A DNA stretch of 64,000 nucleotides from Tillandsia leiboldiana (Eukaryota > Streptophyta > Magnoliopsida > Poales > Bromeliaceae): the NCBI GenBank assembly GCA_029204045.2, contig CM055062.1, positions 7,249,705-7,313,704 of the forward strand, given 5' to 3'. Positions within the stretch are counted from its first letter, which is position 1; every line of letters starts with the position of its first letter. Positions 44,645-56,481 of the stretch are shown in pieces. The notes under the pieces are model-generated. The model was not told the DNA's origin. It worked only from the letters and a program-made list of their open reading frames with translations, and made no database searches. Both the position numbers and the translations under genes were made by a program.

Positions 44645-44902
44645 CACGTGGCGGCTTCCTGTTGGCCGGCGTAGCAGGCGCGGTCCACGGAAATGGCGCG
44701 AGTGTACGGTGGGCCGAGGGGCGGACACGTGGCGGCTCATGATTGGCTGGCCTTTGTGCACGCGGTCCATGCGGTGATGGGGGCAGGTGTCCGTACGGCG
44801 GGCGGTTGGGGGCGACGTGGGGGCGCCACGTGGCGCCCCGCGGTTGGCCGGGCGTAGCCGCCCCACGGCGCGCTGTCAGGCCACGCGGCGCTCCGCGATT
44901 CG
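44645..44902 (+). promoter_or_regulatory. Four G-box plus inverted CCAAT modules
   Basis: CACGTGGC at 44645, 44726 and 44827 and CACGCGGC at 44882. Each is followed after exactly 8 bp by GTTGG, ATTGG, GTTGG and ATTCG respectively. A further lone CACGTGGC is at 44942. Each module also lies near a GGTCCAC motif, so the units look like diverged tandem repeats of roughly 80-100 bp. Confidence 0.8.
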
Positions 44903-44973
44903 CCGGCGCGCGTGCGCCGGGAGGGGGGAGAGTCGCGAGGCCACGTGGCTGCTCCGGAGCAATCCGGGCGCGC

Positions 44974-45000
44974 ACAGTGTTGGGCCGGGCCCAACACTGT
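44974..45000. repeat. 27-bp perfect palindrome
   Basis: 13-base arms ACAGTGTTGGGCC and GGCCCAACACTGT around one base, about 70 bp upstream of the TATA box. It is conserved intact at 50506-50532 in the 3' LTR. Confidence 0.93.
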
Positions 45001-45071
45001 AGCAGCCCGGATCCCCCGGGCGCCCGGAATTGGGCCCAAAAGTCCAATTTTTGGATTTTTTTGGGTGGAGC

Positions 45072-45082
45072 CTATTTATACT
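45072..45082 (+). promoter_or_regulatory. TATA box of F 5' LTR
   Basis: CTATTTATACT. The 3' LTR copy near 50604-50614 reads CTATTTGTACT, so the TATA core is changed there. Confidence 0.55.
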
Positions 45083-48044
45083 CCCCTCCTCTCTCCGATT
45101 TAAGGTTTTTCCCGAGCTTTCCTGCCCTTGGACCCTTCAGCAAAGTTGGAGTTCCTCGTGTTGCGCATCTTTTGGCGGAGGCCCGGAATTTTTGGAAGCC
45201 GCAGCGTCGACGACTTCGGCATCGTAGCACAGAGCGACGATCTTTCATCGGAGGCCCGTTATCGTCGCAGTTCGGTCTGAGAGGTCCACAGAGCTACTCC
45301 GACAGTATTTTTGGACGATTTTCACGGAGTCGCATTCACGAGAGGTAGTCTTTCGATTTTCGTGCCGATCACCTTGCTGGATTCTGTGTTCGTGGCATGG
45401 TTTTCGAGACATTTCTAAGCCACTATTTTACTGGTGGAGTTTTTGGATAGCAGCCCCTTGCCGGAATTTTATCTCCGCACTCGAGCGTCGGATCAAAACG
45501 AGCCTATACACTTTTTGCATCTATTCGTCGCGAGGATTACCGTTGTATTTTTCTGGGATTTTTCTAAGGCTTGCCCGAAGGTATACTGTTTCCCCTTTTA
45601 CTGTGCAGAGTATTACAGTTGTGTGGTTGTGAGATTTTGCGCACCTGTACTGTGGAATTTTTAACTCTGCCTACGGGGCTCGGAATTGGACGTGCAGGTA
45701 CCCATTTTGAAGGTCTCGACGCGACGATCGCAGTAGTATTTTTATCGGATTTTTTGGAACCCATTCTGCAGGTGAATAATTGGCATCTTTTGGGCTGATT
45801 TGTTGTTGGGTTTATTTGGGCAAATTGTGGAATAAAAGTGTAACTGTTAGCCTTGTGTTTGTACCAGGAGGAGTTGTTCAGTGTCTTTGGACCATCGGGG
45901 CTGTGGATATGAGAAGGTTGTTGCTCCTGGTATTTTCAGCTGTTGGACGTTGGACTGTTAGCGTTCTCAGGTGGGTGACCTTGTCTCCAAGATTGATGGA
46001 CTGTACATTAAATCTGCTATAGTAGGACCATGCATGATAGTGAAATTCCTGTGTAGCATGCTAGAATGTAGGAATTGCTATTCCTTGTATTATCTGATGA
46101 TCTTGTCATCTCCTTGCTTTTTACCTTCTGTAAAGTATTAGTTATCTTGGAACTTGACCTAGCACCCCCGTCATATGCTGCATGTGTAACCAGACCAGTA
46201 GAAAACTCCAACTTGGGCTAGGTTTATTCTGCTTTAGACATCCACACTTCTTATTCTTTCCTGGACATACTGTTATACTCGCCCGGGTAGTGGGCCGAGT
46301 GGTCGGGATTTCTTTTAGTGTGGGATGCATGTTACACTCGTGCTTGGGAGCAGAGTGGAGTCTGGTAGATGTAGTTGGTCGTTTATCTGTGGCTGGAGTC
46401 GTTTGGGTAAACGGCGGTCCCGAGATGTCTTGTTTTCTTATTTTATTCGTCGCCACTGTGTTAGTGGCAGTTGTATACCCGTGTTAGTAGGACCTAGGAC
46501 CCAGACTGTTTTTAGACACACATGATTTCTGTAAACTAATATTTTTCTTCCAAATCTCGAGGGGTCGTCGGAGCCTGTTCTTGTTTGATTTGGGTGAAGG
46601 CAATAGCCCTTCGGGGTTTGAAAAATAAAACTTATTTAAACGAATTTTCTTAAAAGAACTAAAATATATTAAATTAGGTTTCTCAGATTAAAATAATTTT
46701 CAGTAATAACTATCATCTTTTTATTACAACTTCCTCACCCGAGAGTGTTTGGGTGATCTGGGTTCTAGGGGCCGTTCCTTTTTTTTTGGGACGAAAGCTA
46801 CGGGGGTCGTGCCTGGAACCTGTTCTTGTTTGATAGGGTTGTAGGTGTTGGTCTCCCGGAACTTTCGGGCCCTGGTTGGTGTCTTCCGCATGTGTACCGA
46901 GGTTGTCGTGTTCCCGAGCTGTAAGGGGGTCAGGAACCTCGATTGGCGGAGCCTGGAGTCTGTTCTTGTTTGATTGGGGTTCTAGGCGCCGACCTATCAA
47001 GGTTTTCGAACCCTTATGGTGTCGGTCCTTTCTCTGTTATCTATGAGTTGGTGTTCTGGTGTGGGAGCCGTTGGGTTGACGGTGGTCCCGGCTGTGAGTA
47101 TTCCAGCCAGTGAGTTAGAGATGTGATGTCGGTTACTGTCGATCTTGTTGATCGTGGATTGGACTATAGCCTGCATGAGCCATATTGAGCTCGACAGAGA
47201 TGCGCGGATACTTTCCTCGGTGGGGTCGCACCCCTCGAGTGCCACTCCGGAGTTGGGCCTGTTACTTGCTATCGCGACTTGTCGACGCAGTCCCTCTGGC
47301 TGGGCCAGTTTTGGCAGTCACGGACACCCTACGGTAGACCCGTCCTGTTGAGGATGTGTGGCAGTAGGTGGCCGCAAGTTTGACTGGACCCTATGTGGCA
47401 GTCAGTGTAGATTGGGTGACTATACTTGAGAGTTAGTAGATGCATCATGTTTCCATCTGTTCCACTTTTTGAACATCTAGATAGAGGCATAGTAGCTGTA
47501 GAGTTATTCTTTTCCAGCTTTTCCCTTCAGTATTTCATTTGTTACTTCATGCCTCAAGTAGACTTAGTGGGCAGACCGTCGGGCTTGTTGGCGACACCCA
47601 CTAAGAACTACTGTGGGATGTAGTTCTCACACCCGTCGTGGTGTCTTTTTCCCCAGGGACTTCTACTCCTGTTCCTGTCGCTCCTGTTGCTGATCCTGCT
47701 GATCGAGGTGAGGGAGTCGCGAGATAGATCCCTACCAGTCGTCTTCCAGAGAGAGTAGATGTACCCTTGTTATTTTGAGAGTTTCTTGTTGAGAGACCCT
47801 TGTAGTGAGGTATAGAGTTGTACTTTTCTTTCATAGTTGAGAGACTTATGTACTTTTGGTGAGAACTTGGACTTGTATTTATTTTTATTTCTAGCAGTTT
47901 ACTTTCAGCTCTGATATCTGTATAGCTGTAGTATCTATCTTTTGCAGGTTGGACGCTTCGTCTATACGGGTTTCACCGTATGGGCGGCGGATCTGTTAGC
48001 GAGCCCGGGTCGCAGTTTCGACCCCGGGGTGTGACAGATTAGAG

Positions 48045-48057
48045 TGGTATCAGAGCC
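48045..48057 (+). promoter_or_regulatory. Primer binding site of F
   Basis: TGGTATCAGAGCC after the 8-base spacer GATTAGAG. Confidence 0.92.
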
Positions 48058-48338
48058 TAGGTTTTGAGTCATTGTGGACTTAGAAACCCTAGGCTTGTGG
48101 TTGGACATTAGGATGACTACGTGAGAGTCTTGACTTTTAGCGAGAGTCCTGATTGAGTTTTATACCTCTCCCAAGGGACGGGATGAGTGATTGGCATGTT
48201 TTTTCTCCTAAGCGATTATGTTGGTTGCAGACAACATAATGCTATGGAATGGATGACATGTCTTAGACTTTCGCTGGATTGGGTCGAGTGTTGTCTGGTG
48301 CTGTCCTGATGTTTGCATGTGGATTGCAGGTGGGCACG

Positions 48339-48809
48339 ATGCCTCCCCGACGCAGGATGCAAACACGTTCTCAGCCTTCCTCCTCCAATGAGCCTGAGCA
48401 GGAGGAGTCAGCACAGGGTCAGCAGAGTGAGGTGCAGGAGCTTCGGGCTCAGATGGCCCATTTGTTAGAGACTCTCCGACGTCAGGAAGAGACTTCACGG
48501 CGCCAGGAGGAGATTTTACGGCGCCAGGAGGAGGCCATGGACCGGATGATGCGCATGATGGAGCAGGCACTCTACGTTGAGCGTGGAGAGGCGGTGATGG
48601 TTGAGGTGGCTCCAGCTCCCGCAGTGATTCCAGGGGCGAAGCGCCTAGCACCGGTTGATGAGGGATAGACGAGTCGGCAGGCACCTCCGAGACCTCCACG
48701 ATCTCACCCTGAGGGTCGTGAGTTTCAGAGGCGCCAGAGATCAGGTGGGCCCCCGCAGCAGCCGCAGTATCAGCAGCGACAGCAGTTTCAGCAGCAGTAC
48801 CCCCGGTAG
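48339..48809 (+). pseudogene. Gypsy gag N-terminal remnant (F)
   Basis: The ATG at 48339 opens a typical gypsy gag start MPPRRRMQTRSQ. An acidic linker follows, then a heptad-rich helix with repeated RRQEE units (about residues 45-75). TAG at 48666-48668 ends the first frame after 109 residues. The same frame continues through a Gln-rich stretch resembling the linker before a gag zinc knuckle, to a second TAG at 48807-48809. The capsid core and zinc knuckle are missing, so it cannot form particles. Confidence 0.8.
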
Positions 48810-49780
48810 CAGATTCTATCGCCACAGGTATGACTTTATTTTCTGTCGGCTGAGTTGAGCTTTTTGGATACCGCTGCATCCTTCTGCATATGATATTAGG
48901 GCATTTACATCTCTGCATGGATAGGAGATAAGAAGTTTGCTACAGGTAATTGCAATTGGATTCTACACAGTATCCTGCGAGCAGAGGAGGATTTTGGGGC
49001 ATGATCAGGACAGCTGAAACTTGGGGAAGTACACCGGCAGGTGTGACGGTTCAGTTGCAGCTCCACGACTCAGATTGAGCACACGGGATGGACCAGTTGA
49101 TGCGGTATCGTGCAACGACTGATTGTGGATTGAGAACAGTGACCTTCCCGTGAGTTGGACAACAGGAGATCATTTTCACTGGTCACCGAGGTATCCTTCC
49201 TGCAGCAGTGGCTTCAGTGGTTTTAGGTTAGGTGCTACCTGTTGAGCGTAGGTGACGCCTAGGACTAGAGGTTGTGTCTCTAGAGGTCACGGATTGATCG
49301 TAGTTTCCGTTTTCGTAGCCACAGGAGGAACGGCATCAACACTTCTCTCCCTTTTTTTCGCCCTTGTGCTGAAATTTACGAATAGGACGAAAGCTTCGAA
49401 AGGCTACTCCAGAAATGGAGACGGTGCCCGAACCTGTTCTTGTTTGATTGGGGCGAGGGCACTGGTCTTTCGGAATTTTTGAACTTTTCGTTAATTTCAG
49501 CTGTTTTCTAAATAGAGAGTTGGGGTTGATGACTTTCCTGCTGGTGGGGCCTTTACCTTTCTTGTTGGTTGTGTTGGCGTACTTCGTGTAGTTTTGGACG
49601 AGTAGAGTTGGTTGTTCTTCCTTGTCCCTAGTTTTTGGAAATTCCTGAGGTTTTTCTAGCTTTGGTTTCGCCTTGTGGAGAGTGAGTAGCGACTGGGGAG
49701 TTGGAGACTGTGTTGTTGGATACTTACCCTTGGCTTTGGACTCCCTTTTGAGCCGTGTTAGTTTCGAGGACGAAACTTTC
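48810..49780 (+). other. Remaining internal region of F
   Basis: No gene can be read. The last part keeps the gypsy pol end (GTTTCGAGGACGAAAC, near 49771). A segment near 49430-49480 (CCTGTTCTTGTTTGATTGGG) also occurs inside the F LTRs (46570, 46965), so LTR-derived sequence is present internally. Confidence 0.6.
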
Positions 49781-49796
49781 TTTTAGTGGGGGAGGA
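49781..49796 (+). promoter_or_regulatory. Polypurine tract of F
   Basis: TTTTAGTGGGGGAGGA directly before the 3' LTR. Confidence 0.9.
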
Positions 49797-52700
49797 TGTG
49801 AGGATCTGAATCCCCACTTAAGGGTTTATTGATGGATTAGTGGCTTCTGGGAGTGTTTGTGCGCGTGTCGAGCCCAAGAAATAGATTTCCGGTGTAAAAT
49901 GGGAGCAAATTGCTTAACCGAAGGCCTTTGGAAAATTTTAGAAGTGGAATTGGGCCAAACGGACATCGCATTTGGATTCAGCGCGCGAAAACGATCGAAA
50001 TGGGCTATTTACTTGTTTTTTTCAGAGCCCGGAGGAGAAAACATGGATTTCGAGGTGTTTGGACACTGTTCCGGCGGCCGGAGAGGCGGCGGCGGCGGCG
50101 ACTGGCGGCGGAGCGCGGCGGCGGGCGGAGGCGCAGCCGCTCGGTCCACCGCGGAGGCGTGCACCCGGGCGCTGGCCACGTGGCGGCTTCCTGTTGACCG
50201 GCGCAGCAGGCGCGGCCCACGAAAATGGCGCGAGTGTACGGTGGACCGAGGGGTGGACACGTGGCAGCTCGTGATTGGCTGGCCTTTGTTCGCGCGGTCC
50301 ACGCCGTGATGGGGGCAGGTGTCCGTACGGCGGGCGGTTGGGGGCGACGTGGGGGCGCCATGTGGCGCCCCGCGGTTGGCCGGGCGCAGCCGCCCCACGG
50401 CGCGCTGTCGGGCCACGCTGCGCTCCGCGATTCGCCGGCGCCCGTGCGCCGGGCGCAGGGAGAGCCGTGAGGCCACGTGGCGGCTCCGGAGCAATCCGGG
50501 CGCGCACAGTGTTGGGCCGGGCCCAACACTGTAGCAGCCCGGATGCCCCGGGTGCCCGGAATTGGGCCCAAAAGTCCAATTTTTGGATTTTTTTGCGTGG
50601 AGCCTATTTGTACTCCCGTCCTCTCTCCGATTTAAGGTTTTTCCCGAGCTCCTGCCCTTGGTCCCTTCAGAAAAGCTGGAGCTCCTCATGTTGCGCATCT
50701 TTTGGCGGAGGCCCGGAATTTTTGGAAGCCGCGGCGTCGACGACTTCGGCATCGTAGCACAGAGCGACGATCTTTCATTGGAGGCCCGTTATCGTCGCAG
50801 TTCGGTCTGAGAGGTCCACAGAGCTACTCCGACAGTATTTTTGGACGATTTTCATGGCGTCGCATTCATGAGAAGTACGCCTTCGATTTCTGTGTTTATC
50901 ACCTTGCTGGATTCTGAGTTTGTGGCACGGTTTTCGAGACATTTCTAAGCCACTATTTTGCTGGTAGAGTTTTTGGACAGCAACCCCTTGCCAGAATTTT
51001 ATCTCTGCGCTCGAGTGTCGGATCGAGACGAGCCTATACACTTTTTGCATCTACTCATCGCGAGGATTATCGTTGTATTTTTCTGGGATTTTTCTGAGGC
51101 TTGCCCGAAGGTATACTGTTTCCCCTTTTACTGTGCAGAGTATTACAGTTGTGTGGTTGTGAGATTTTGCGCACCTGTACTGTGGAATTTGTAACTCGGC
51201 CTACTGGGCTCGGAATTGGACATGCAGGTACCCGTTTTGAAGGTCTCGACGCGACGATCACAGTAGTATTTTTAACGGATTTTTCGGAGCCCTTTCTATA
51301 GGTGAATAATTGGCATCTTTTGGGCTGATTTGTTGTTGGGTTTATTTGGGCAAATTTTGGAATAAAAGTGTAACTGTTAGCCTTGTGTTTGTACCAGGAG
51401 GAGTTGTTTAGTGTCTTTGGACCATCGGGGCTGTGGATAAGTGAAGGTTGTTGCTCCTGGTATTTTCAGCTATTGGACGTTGGACTGTTAGCGTTCTCAG
51501 GTGGGTGGCCTTGTCTCCAAGATTGATGGACTGTACATTAAATCTGCTATAGTAGGACCATGCATGATAGTGAAATTCCTGTGTAGCATGCTAGAATGTA
51601 GGAATTGCTATTCCTTGTATTATCTGATGATCTTGTCATCTCATTGCTTTTTACCTTCTGTAAAGTATTAGTTATCTTGGAACTTGACCTAGCACCCCCG
51701 TCATATGCTGCATGTGTAACCAGACCAGTAGAAAACTCCAACTTGGGCTAGGTTTATTCTGCTTTAGACATCCACACTTCTTATTCTTTCCTGGACATAG
51801 TGTTATACTCGCCCGGGTAGTGGGCCGAGTGGTCGGGATTCCTTTTAGTGTGGGATGCATGTTACACTCGTGCTTGGGAGCAGAGTGGAGTCTGGTAGAT
51901 GTAGTTGGTCGTTTATCTGTGGCTGGAGTCGTTTGGGTAAACGGCGGTCCCGAGATGTCTTGTTTTCTTGTTTTATTCGTCGCCACTGTGTTAGTGGCAG
52001 TTGTATACCCGTGTTAGTAGGACCTAGGACCCAGACTGTTTTTAGACACACATGATTTCTGTAAACTAATGTTTTTCTTCCAAATCTCGAGGGGTCGTCG
52101 GAGCCTGTTCTTGTTTGATTTGGGTGAAGGCAATAGCCCTTCAGGGTTTGAAAAATAAAACTTATTTAAACGAATTTTCTTAAAAGAACTAAAATATATT
52201 AAATTGGGTTTCTCAGATTAAAATAATTTTCAGTAATAACTATCATCTTTTTATTACAACTTCCTCACCCGAGAGAGTTTGGGTGATTTGGGTTCTAGGG
52301 GTCGTTCCTTCTTTTTTGGGACGAAAGCTACGGGGGCCGTGCCTGGAACATGTTCTTGTTTGATAGGGTTGTAGGTGTTGGTCTCCCGGAACTTTCGGGC
52401 CCTGGTTGGTGTCTTCCGCATGTGTACCGAGGTTGTCGTGTTCCCGAGCTGTTTGGGGGTCAGGAACCTCGATAGGCGGAGGAGCCTGGAGTCTGTTCTT
52501 GTTTGATTGGGGTTCTAGGCGCCGACCTATCAAGGTTTTCGAACCCTTACGGTGTTGGTCCTTTCTGTGTTATCTATGAGTTGGTGTTCTGGTGTGGGAG
52601 CCATTGGGTTGACGGTGGTCCCGGCTGTGAGTATTCCAGCCAGTGAGTTAGAGATGTGATGTCGGTTACTGTCGATCTTGTTGATCGTGGATTGGACTAT

Positions 52701-53569
52701 AGCCTGCATGAGCCATATTGAGCTCGACAGAGATGCGCGGATACTTTCCTCGGTGGGGTCGCGCCCCTCAAGTGCCACTCCGGAGTTGGGCCTGTTACTT
52801 GCTATCGCGACTTGTCGACGCAGTCCCTCTGGCTGGGCCAGTTTTGGCAGTCACGGACACCCTACGGTAGACCCGTCCTGTTGAGGATGTGTGGCAGTAG
52901 GTGGCCGCAGGTTTGACTGGACCCTATGTGGCAGTCAGTGTAGATTGGGTGACTATACTTGAGAGTTAGTAGATGCATCATGTTTCCATCTGTTCCACTT
53001 TTTGAGCATCTAGATAGAGACATAGTAGCTGTAGAGTTATTCTTTTCCAACTTTTCCCTTCAGTATTTCATTTGTTACTTCATGCCTCTAGTAGACTTAG
53101 TGAGCAGACCGTCGGGCTTGTTGGCGGCACCCACTGAGAACTACTGTAGGATGTAGTTCTCACACCCGTCGTGGTGTCTTTTTTCCCAGGGACTTCTACT
53201 CCTGTTCCTGTCGCTCCTGTTGCTGATCCTGCTGATCGAGGTGAGGGAGTCACGAGATAGATCCCTACCAGTCGTCTTCCAGAGAGAGTAGATGTACCCT
53301 TGTTATTTTGAGAGTTTCTTGTTGAGAGACCCTTGTAATGAGTTATAGAGTTGTACTTTTCTTTCATAGTTGAGAGACTTATGTACTTTTGGTGAGGACT
53401 TGGACTTGTATTTATTTTTATTTCTAGCAGTTTACTTTCAGCTCTGATATCTGTATAGCTGTAGTATCTATCTTTTGCAGGTTGGACGCTTCGTCTATAC
53501 AGGGTTCACCGTATGGGCGGCGGATCTGTTAGCGAGCCCGGGTCGCAGTTTCGACCCCGGGGCGTGACA
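49797..53569 (+). mobile_element. 3' LTR of element F
   Basis: Same structure as the 5' LTR. Composite modules are at 50177 (CCAAT half now GTTGA), 50258, 50359 (CATGTGGC) and 50414 (CACGCTGC), all keeping the 8-bp gap. The TATA core is altered. Confidence 0.94.
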
Positions 53570-53574
53570 TCAAT
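53570..53574. repeat. Target-site duplication of element F, right
   Basis: TCAAT, matching 44257-44261. Confidence 0.92.
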
Positions 53575-53859
53575 GATCTAAGTATTCGGCGGATTATCAT
53601 CACCAATAAACAAACAACGATTTCCCAAAATCAGCGCGTAGATTCGCGTGGCCTTGTGGATTCAAGGTGCTACCGCTTTCGTGGATTCGAAGCGAGGTAC
53701 GTTCGTGTGATCGATACGTGCTATATTGGTGAAGACCGTGGATTCGGTTGGACTTCATGGATTCGAAGTTGGACGCAAATCGTTTGATCAAGATGCGTTG
53801 TGGAGCGAGCGGAGAAGATCTACTCGGAGCGTATGGAAAAGGTTGAGTCGTAGAGTTAC
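53575..53859 (+). mobile_element. Copia LTR E, right part (R-U5, truncated)
   Basis: Continues LTR E after F, with CGTGGATTCG motifs at 53640-53770. It loses similarity to the other LTRs soon after GGTTGAGTCGTAG (about 53855), so the CA end is missing. Confidence 0.8.
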
Positions 53860-56480
53860 TTAAACCTAGATCTTTTCCAGATTATCGCGAACCGCCGGAA
53901 ATCCGTCGTTCGGCCCACTTTGACCCGAACAGCGCTTACAGATTTCCGAATTTTATGAAACCTGGCGTTCAACCCCAGAATGTTCTATTGGAGACGTTCG
54001 GCAATTAACAGTTTGCTAAACGCAACCCTAAGCTTAAACATTGCTAAATTTACCAAAATACCCCTCCCGAAAATTCATTTTACATTTTCGGGAGATACGA
54101 GCATCAACCCTTTGCCGCTGGCTCAACCAGAGTTCTACTGGAAAACATCAAACAGCTAGGCGTAACCGCCGCAATTCCTTGAATTGCGTGATTAACACCG
54201 GGGTGCCGTTAAACCGACGATTTTGTCAATTTACGGACCAATAAGCAATTTCTGCTCAACGAGAGCCGTTGGATCCCTAACGAAAAGCTTAGAGATCATG
54301 ATCACACTGCCCGAGATAGCACGTGAGGTTACATTTGTGTTTAGACCCCTAGGGTTTTCTAAAATCGCAAAAATACGCGTATTTTAGTGCCTTTTTCGCT
54401 CATATTAATTATCGGAGCATCATTTTTAGAGACCTCAAATTAGCCAGAGGCTCACTGTCGTGAAGCCGCAAAGTCCCAAGAATAGCCTATGGGCCAACTA
54501 ACTCACAAAAGCCCTTAGTTAAAACTTATTTTATTTTTGCTTGTGCAAACAGCAAAGCAAATTGAGCACTTTGCTCAGCATGTCACAAAGACTTGAGGGC
54601 TCACTCTAGTGCAGCTGGGTTGTTGCTGGATCAAAAGATCCAAGCCTTTTGCTCTCGAATGGCTTAGTTGGCTCCACACATCGATCCACACAGTCAACCT
54701 TGGAACTGAAGTGAGCATCAAGCTCAGGGGATCATTTGGAGACAAAGGCTCACTTGCTGGATGGTTACAAGCAGCCAAAACAAGCTGGGGCTTCTCTCGG
54801 GCATTTCCCCGAACACCTTATGTGCATCAAAGCTTACAACATAACCAAACCAACACAAAGCAGCAACTATGGCAAGCTTGGTTTAAAGAGTCTAATACTG
54901 GTTGAAGAACATCCAAAAGGTGGCAGAAACTCCTCCAACCAAGCTCGAGCCAAGCCATCACCAAGGTTGACCGCGGAGAATAAGCTCGGCCAACCCTTGA
55001 GGCCATTAATGGTGAAACTTCAATCAAGGGCTCTGGGCCACATGCAACAACACCAGTAGGTGCATAATGACCCCACAAAGCTCGCTGGACTCATGGCCGA
55101 CGGTAAGACACAGCGGCGGCGGCGGCGGAGCAAGCTTGGCTTGAGCTTGCACCAACAATGGTGGAGCTTCACCCGAGCTGCATGGGCCCCATGCAAAAGC
55201 ATGGTTGGACTCTACTTGACCCCGGGAAGCTTCTCGGGCAAGTGGCTGGTGGTAGGGCGCAACGCCGGCGCCGGAGCAAAGAGCTCGGCCGAAGCACAAT
55301 AACCCAAAAACTAAGGTTAGGTTCTGCGACGCGCACACTTAACCAGACCTCCCCAAATTTTGTGGAGGTGATCTATAGGTCCTGCAGTCCATGCCCATCA
55401 TTTTGGTTCGGCGTTTGAGCCAACGGTTGCAGCACACGGCAGCGGCAGAGCTATTTAGGGTTCCGACGGTGATGTTTATCCCCGCCGGCAACCGGGGACA
55501 TCCCGAGGGTCGGGACTTGGTGTGCGGCATGCTCAGAGCCTACACAAGGGTCTCGGGTGCTAAAAACTGGAGGATGAAAAGGGCTTACCTCGCCGGAGTT
55601 GGAGGATGAAACCGGTTCTCCTCCCGCGTCGCGTAGCTACCAAGTTTCCTCGGGCTCACTCCCAAAAAGTAGGAAAACCCTCCTCCAGAAGGCTTAAGGA
55701 CCAACTTGAAACACCCGAGTTGCTCCCTCCTCCTTTCTCTCAAAAACTCGACCAAGTCTCAAAGGTTGGTGTCTCCTCGGCCACCCCCGCACCCTTGGCC
55801 TGCTTTGGTGAACGCAGCAGATTAAGAGGATGCACAAAAGCCATGTTTGGCCCCTCGTAATCCCACACAAGAAGCCCAAAAATGGAACTCCATTAATGCA
55901 TGTTTTTGTCCATTTTGTAAATAACCTCTTGCACAATTTTTCATTAACACTTAGCTCCCTTCTGTAGATCACAAATGCACCCAGAACCCTCACCTAAAAG
56001 CCACTCTCAATTTGACTCATAAAACATAAGGGTTCTCGCAAAAATACTCGCTTTTTCGGCATAATTCACGCATTTTGAGACGCACGGGTCATCAAACGTG
56101 AATTTCGTCAGTGCCATTGCGTTCAGAACGATGAAGCGGTTAAAATCGACTACCTGAACTGATATGTTCGGAGTCCATACAGCGAATCGGCCGATGTTGG
56201 TCGAGAGGGGACCGAAATCAGGGGTTACTATTCACAACTTAAATTGTGGGCCCCGCTTTTCTTCGTTGTTTTGCGGAAGATCCGACCGTCGGGTCGAAAA
56301 CATGTGTATATCATTTTTACTTATTTCGACGAGACGGCCGCACTGGTGATCTCAGATTTTTGAGATCAGACTTCGATAAAAAGGCAAAATTTCAGGATCC
56401 AAATTACACTATTATTTTATTTTATTGCTATTTAAATAATCCAGAGGAATTATTTAAACTTAAATTTCGGTTTCAAAAAT
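53860..56480. other. Unassigned sequence, probably repeat-derived
   Basis: No convincing coding frame and no match to the other repeats of the window. The composition is gene-like in the middle (54560-55860), with a GGCGGCGGCGG run near 55112. On the minus strand a leader-like stretch with a good splice donor (GGCGAGGTAAGCC, near 55586) can be seen. It may be a diverged LTR or a non-autonomous element on the minus strand. It meets the MAIN-like remnant at about 56481. Confidence 0.35.
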
Positions 56481-56481
56481 C

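Larger units (their letters stand above)
44262..48036 (+). mobile_element. 5' LTR of element F
   Basis: TGTGAGGACCCG...GGGGTGTGACA. It contains the conserved U3 block (44390-44460), at least four composite modules (44645-44902), a 27-bp palindrome (44974-45000), a TATA box (45072-45082) and the terminal hairpin. The Arg-rich frames at 44375-45350 are compositional. Confidence 0.94.
44262..53569 (+). mobile_element. Non-autonomous gypsy element F, complete
   Basis: A 9308-bp plus-strand element with LTRs of 3775 bp (44262-48036) and 3773 bp (49797-53569), an initiator-Met primer site, an internal region of only 1760 bp, a polypurine tract and TCAAT duplications. The LTRs differ by a few percent by eye. 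Most of gag and all of pol are gone. It is inserted in copia LTR E. Confidence 0.95.
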
